Position numbers and translations under genes: made by a program. A DNA stretch of 64,000 nt. Origin: Ancistrus triradiatus. Lineage: Eukaryota; Chordata; Actinopteri; Siluriformes; Loricariidae. This document shows positions 59,105-64,000 of the stretch, one piece after another (position 1 is the stretch's first letter; each line of letters starts with the position of its first letter). The stretch is from assembly GCA_025084515.1 (NCBI GenBank), contig JAJAGP010000226.1, positions 134,501 through 198,500 of the forward strand, given 5' to 3'. The notes under the pieces are model-generated. The model made no database searches and was not told the DNA's origin. It saw only the letters and a program-made list of their open reading frames with translations.

Positions 59105-59880
59105 TGAAACGCTTCACTTTCCACTATAATAAGTTGATTGTAAGTCACTCTGGATAGCATCGTCTGAGAAAAAAGAAGAAGAAGAAGAAGCAAAGAGGAA
59201 TCAAAAACTAGAACAGCAAGGAGAATCACTGAGAAGATAAGGTTATGTCCCTTCTTGAGTCTTGGTCCTCCCAAGGTTTCTTCCTCATATCACTTAGGGA
59301 GTTTTTCTTTGCCTCTGTCACCCTAGGCTTGCTCAATTTGGGATTGGACGTAGTTATTAGAAGATAATCTAAACTTGTAAAGTTGCTTTGAGACAATGCT
59401 CCATTGTAAAAAGCGCTATATAAATAAATCTGACTTGACTTGAGAAGATAGAGTAGATTAAATGATAGAAAAGAAAAGCAGTAAAAAGTGACTTGGTAAG
59501 AAGAAATAGAAGCAGATAAGAGAAATGTAAATTAAAAAAGGAGTGAGAACCCAAAATAAATGAATATATTAACAAATTCAATAAATAAAAAGTGGAATAA
59601 AATAGTCAAATGAAAAGTAAGAGCGAAGGTTAGGCGAGAAAATAAACAAAAATAATCAAAACAAACGCGAAAATCAAGAAAGTCAAAGACGAAAGAGAGG
59701 AAAAAGTAAAAGAGTTCTTTGCACAGAAAAAAGGCAGTAACAGAAATGTTGCAAACATAAGTAACAATAAGAAAAAATAAGAACTGAATAAAAAAAAACA
59801 TCAAATAGAACAGAAGCAAACAAAATGCAAAACCCCAGGGTCAGCATCTATACATAGATATGACAATAGAAATAGATATA
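59105..59880. repeat. AG-rich repeat, copy 1
   Basis: Begins AATAAGTTGATTGTAAGTCA and continues as A/G-rich sequence with GTCAAATGAAAAGTAAGAG and GAAAATAAACAAAAATAATC, matched in order by 61525-62060. Interrupted at 59240-59440. Confidence 0.7.
59240..59440 (+). mobile_element. 201-bp retroposon with 10-bp duplication
   Basis: Flanked by TGAGAAGATA at 59230-59239 and 59441-59450. Contains TTGCTTTGAGACAATGCTCC and ends GCGCTATATAAATAAATCTG plus a TTGA-like tail. Same family as 45285-45480. Confidence 0.75.
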
Positions 59881-59940
59881 GAAGAATAAATGAGGAAAGC
59901 ATGTAATAGATCATTACAAGCTCAAGGTCAGAAAAGGTCA

Positions 59941-60131
59941 GTGGTAGCCTAGTGGGTAAGGTACTGGACTATGGATCAGAAGGTCAAGGGATCAAATCCC
60001 ACCCCTGCCAAGCTGCCACTGTTGGATCCTTGAGCAAGACCCTTAACTCACAAGTGCTTGAATTGTAAGACTGTACCAATTGTAAGTCGCTCTGGATAAG
60101 GGTGTCTGCTAAATGCTGTAAATGTAAATGT
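59941..60131 (+). repeat. SINE family A with target duplication
   Basis: AAAAGGTCA flanks the element at 59932-59940 and 60132-60140. The tail CTGCTAAATGCTGTAAATG is intact and the 5' end is slightly shortened. Confidence 0.85.
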
Positions 60132-60789
60132 AAAAGGTCAGTGCACCAACTTACAGGTCGAATCCAACATTACGTCTCTCTCAAACCGTTCTCCCACAGC
60201 TTCAAACACATCACTGCTTCGTCAGCAGCTATCTTAAAATAACACAACACAGCATTTAGACTGAGACATGAAACTGGAGTCTTTCTCCGATTCATACCTT
60301 AAGTCCCACAATCAGTTCGTTTCCTTATATGGGCATCGCAAAGCCTAAAAAAACCAAACTATACCTTTGGTTCTCAGACAGTGAAATCAGACATAGTTCA
60401 AAAGAAAGCAAACCGAGAATGACTGTTTCACTTCAAGACCATCTTTCTTGTTTATTCAGGCATTGGTGGTGACTGATAACATACTGGTTGAGGTGCCAGG
60501 TTGTCTAGAGTCTCAAAGTCAGACCAGCACCTGCTAACACTTAAGAAGGAGTGAGGAATGAAAGATAACACAGATGGTATGTGGTCTCCATGTGTGCCAC
60601 GGAGGGGGTAGAAGGTGCAGATGCGAAGCGTGGCAAATAATCCAGGGTTTGACTTAAACAAGTGTAGCTCGTGCCCTTATATAGACAAAGTCAATCAGAA
60701 AATGGCCAGTCTTCCCTCACCAAGGCCAGATTTTCGAAAAGAGATTAAGTCTAGACTAGATCGAAAGATACTGTGAAATATGAAGTGAG

Positions 60790-61520
60790 GTACTTTGGGC
60801 TCCACACTCGCTGAGGAATTCATTAGCTCCCAAAACAGCCTTAATTGTTCATGACATGGCCTCCATAAGATGTTGGAAACATTTTTGAGGTTCTGCTCCC
60901 TGTTGACATGACTGCATCATGCAATTTTTCAGCTGCACTTTCATGCCGTAAGTCTCCCATTCTACCATATCCCAAAGGTCTTCAGTTGCATTGAGATACA
61001 GTGACTGGGGAGGCCACTGAAGAACACTGAACTCACTGTCATGATCATTAAACCAGTTATCACACTGAAAGTAGGTAATAGAAGATGGGTCAGTTGTGGC
61101 CATGAAGGGGAGCACATGGCCAGCAACAATACTCAAACAGACTGTGGCATTTCAGCAATGACTGACTGATTCTCAGCCCAAAGTCTGCTGAGAATACCAC
61201 CATTATACCACCTCCACAAGCCTGGACTGTAGAAGGCAGGTCTGGTCCATGAATTCATGCTGGGAGGTAGGATCAAATTCTGATCCTACCATCTGTGTGG
61301 AAGAAATTTCTCCGCAGAAATCAAGATTCTTTAGAGCAGGCTACAAATTTCCAGTTTACAACTGTCAAAATTTTGTGTTCTTGGTTGGAAAAAGTGGAAT
61401 CTGATGTGCTCTTTTGCTGCTGTAGTCCATCCGCCTCAAGGTTTGATGTGCTGTGCATTCTTAGATGGCTTTCCGCTCACCACAGTCGTATAGAAGGTGT
61501 ATCTGAGTGATCTTATGGAA
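60790..61520 (-). mobile_element. Degenerate Tc1/mariner-like transposase fragment
   Basis: The minus strand at 60849-61136 reads VLQWPPQSLYLNATEDLWDM, a mutated form of the WPPQSPDLNPIE.LWD block of Tc1-like transposases. The flanking 61200-61520 continues the same element (GTAGTCCATCCGCCTCAAGG). No intact frame. Confidence 0.7.
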
Positions 61521-61524
61521 TAAC

Positions 61525-62060
61525 TTTCCATTACAAGTTGATTTTAAGCCACACTGGATAACAATGTCAGAGATAAAGGAGGAGAAGCAAAGACAGAATG
61601 AAGGAGAAGAAAAGCAAGTAGAATCAGCGAGAAAATAAGAAAAAATTGATGAAATGATGGGAAAAAAAAAGCAATGAAAGGGGAATTGCTAAGAAGGAAT
61701 AAGAAGCTAGAAAAGATAAGAGAAGCAAAGTGTAGAATAAGAGTATAAAAAGAGTACACTCAAAAAGAAGTGCAAGGAAAGTTGAAGAGAGAAAACATAA
61801 AAAGAAATTTATATATTAAAAAATAAAAGACATAAGAAGGAGTCAAATGAAAGGTAAGGTGGGAAAATAAACAAAAATATCAAAACTAAGCACAGAGAAC
61901 AAACGTAAAAAGGTCAAGGAAAAATAGTGGAAAATGCAAAAGTATGAAAAAAGCAAAAACATAAATGTCGCAAAAAAAAAAGAAGAAAAATCATGAGAAG
62001 AGAAGAAAACAAGTAAATCAAATATGAAAAACAACAGAGAATCACACAGCAAAATGCACC
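61525..62060. repeat. AG-rich repeat, copy 2
   Basis: Parallels copy 1, starting TTACAAGTTGATTTTAAGCC and sharing GTCAAATGAAAGGTAAGG and GAAAATAAACAAAAATATCA. Confidence 0.7.
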
Positions 62061-62364
62061 CAAATCGAAACAGAACAGGAGCCTGTCTCCTCCAAAATTG
62101 AACATAAAGTCCTTTTCTCTTGGGTTCCTTTTATAGCTTTTTTTTTTCTCTTTTGTTTTCTTTTCATTTCCTTTCTTTTCTTTTTTTGACTGAAAAAATA
62201 CATTTGTATGTAATTTTATATTCATATTTCTTCCAGTGAGTGTGCTATTTAAACTTCTTTTTGCATATAGTATTTTGACAAACTCAGAACACCTCAGAGC
62301 AGACAAAACCTCCTGTGATGTTTGGCACCCCCTGAATGGAGTTCGGACCCCAGGTTGGCAACCA

Positions 62365-62600
62365 TGGCTCTAGCTGTACTCTTTCCAGTGTTCTACTGTC
62401 TAGTTTTGGTGTTCTTGGCTGACGGAAGTAGAACCTGACGTGCTACTTTTGCTGTTGTAGCCTATCCGCCTTAAGGTTTGATGTGCTGTGCATTCTGGGG
62501 TGATTTTCTATCCAACGCAATTGTACAGGAGGGCTGTCCGAGTTATGTTACAGAATACCGACCGTTACGGTGACATCATCAGTCTGCAAGCTTATCTCAC
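62365..62600 (-). mobile_element. Second fragment of the same Tc1-like family
   Basis: TTGTAGCCTATCCGCCTTAA and GGTTTGATGTGCTGTGCATT repeat the sequence at 61420-61460 about 1 kb away, same orientation. Confidence 0.6.
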
Positions 62601-64000
62601 CCATTGAGTTCCTGCAGAATCACTGAACACATGAACAGCCGTCTGTCCACACCTGATTACCTGCAGACGCAAAGGCAGCCAGGAATAACAAAGCTAGACT
62701 CTAAGCAGAGCTCCGAAACGGTCGGCTAATACTAGAGCTCTGGTTGTGCGGAAGCAGAAAGCTGTTAAGGCCGTGACATAGTTTGTTTTTGTCTCACACA
62801 TACGAGTGCCACTGGCAACATCAGGGCTTTCCCTGTTTTTCCTTCCTTCCACACACACACAAAGCCACAATTGTCAGATGAGTGATGGCATGATTGTAGA
62901 CTGGGTTGTTTCAGCTCAATAACAGCATCTTTTCCACACACAAACACATCTAGGTCTGAAATCTAACAGCCATTACCGCCACTCCATCTCTGCTACGAAG
63001 GAATGTCGCCTGCCAGTGGGAACTCTCATTCAGCATCTGATGACCTCATCGCTGGCAAGGCGAAGCGCTTGCTAAAAAGCTTGAGTGTAGGATCCTTGTG
63101 GCTTACCCAAACATGGTCTAAATATCCTATCAGGCAGAGATTTTGCTAACGCACCAAAAGAGGTAATCTGCCATCTGTGTCAAAACTCACCAAGCTCAAC
63201 TTCTGGCGCCAGTGATTACCCAGTGTTTTCTGGGAAACGCAACTCTTGCCCAGCTTCTCTGGAAACGTCCCTTGGGTATATGGTGGGCTGCAGATCTTTG
63301 AATATAACCCTAAAAGACTCTCGAAATAGAGAACACATACAAAACTGGCACGTCTACCCCAGTCGATCTGTAGAGTTGGGCTATAAATACACCACGCAGT
63401 CTGGAAGGAAAGGAAACCTATCAAAATGCCATCAACGGTTCGTAAGGTCTTACTTACTTACCAGTTAATGGGACAAAAGTACAAAAACAGAAGTTGAACG
63501 AAAAAGTAGCATGTCTCAATAGCAGAGAAAGGTCCAAGTCAGTGGTGTAAATTATAAAACATACTGGTTGTCATTTTACTAACTACCAGAGGTGGAACTA
63601 GAGGGTTAACGATCAAATCGTGACAATACCGAGTTCACGATTTGATTTTCCCACTATTATTATTGATTATATATTCGATAAAACACATTCCTTTCTTATT
63701 TCTGAAGTGTAAACAATGCAAAACAATGCACATTTTCTTCAAAAGAATAACCCCCTGCAATTAGAATCAATTACTTGAAACATAGGTTTAAAATTGTAAA
63801 CAAAATGCTCTGTTGGAGCTTCACCATGTCTTACATAATCGAGCGAAAACATTCCTTTTTTCATTTCTGAAGAATAAGAAGTTAAACTAATGTGTACTTT
63901 TCTTGTATAAAAAAATTTAACGCAAAAAGTTTCAAGTCCATTTCATAATTTTTCATAATTTTTCGGGACTTAAAAGAAATTACAAGGAGTCTCACTGAGA

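Larger units (their letters stand above)
58867..64000. other. fbln5 upstream intron
   Basis: I looked for the expected signal-peptide, RGD-containing first EGF and linker exons on the minus strand and did not find them. The interval holds AG-rich repeats, SINEs and transposase remnants. From 62600 to 64000 I see nothing recognisable. Confidence 0.5.

Noticed and set aside
61843..62306. Hydrophobic minus-strand frames at 61843-62306
   Set aside because: They are antisense to an AG-rich repeat.
1..64000. CRISPR arrays, phage, plasmid or bacterial operons
   Set aside because: Genes are intron-split vertebrate genes. Repeats are SINEs, MITEs and microsatellites without CRISPR spacing.

Overview
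The window is vertebrate nuclear DNA, almost certainly from a ray-finned (teleost) fish. Genes are split into short exons with GT/AG introns. Their products match vertebrate families end to end, and the space between them is packed with fish-type SINEs, Tc1/mariner relatives, MITEs and simple repeats. The dominant SINE looks like types common in ostariophysan fish such as catfishes and characins, but I cannot name the species. Exon boundaries below were worked out by hand from splice sites, reading phase and recalled family sequence; no search was run.

Layout, left to right. (1) 90-4195, minus: seven 5'-proximal coding exons of zfyve26 (spastizin); the rest of the gene runs off the left edge. 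A probable non-coding first exon lies near 5536. (2) 7770-11471, plus: a four-exon galectin-related gene (lgalsl family), divergent from zfyve26. (3) 11472-17295: repeats. (4) 17296-26109, minus: complete nine-exon plek2 (PH-DEP-PH) with a TATA box just upstream; intron 2 holds a tRNA-Thr(AGT)-like sequence. (5) 26110-35717: about 9.6 kb without a recognisable gene, with an 0.8 kb foldback transposon, a SINE inserted in a SINE, and a cluster of CTCF-like motifs. (6) 35718-49665, minus: complete eleven-coding-exon tc2n (two C2 domains, C-terminal WHRL). (7) 51606-58866, minus: seven 3' exons of fbln5 (fibulin-5: five calcium-binding EGF modules and the fibulin-type C-terminus). Its signal-peptide and RGD exons were not found and probably lie beyond the right edge. 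(8) 58867-64000: fbln5 intron, with two copies of an AG-rich repeat and transposase remnants.

The genes are not a pathway. They act in endosome/lysosome and autophagy biology (zfyve26), cytoskeleton and membrane signalling (plek2), a tandem-C2 protein (tc2n) and elastic-fibre assembly (fbln5). What links them is position: from memory, human ZFYVE26 and PLEK2 lie near each other at 14q24 while TC2N and FBLN5 are neighbours at 14q32, so this fish segment brings together two blocks of the chromosome-14 linkage group.

I found no bacterial-type systems, CRISPR arrays or viral genes. The most interesting material is the galectin-related gene with a partly retained sugar-binding signature, the layered transposon insertions with readable target-site duplications, a MITE sitting about 30 nt from a tc2n splice acceptor, and the CTCF-like cluster between plek2 and tc2n.
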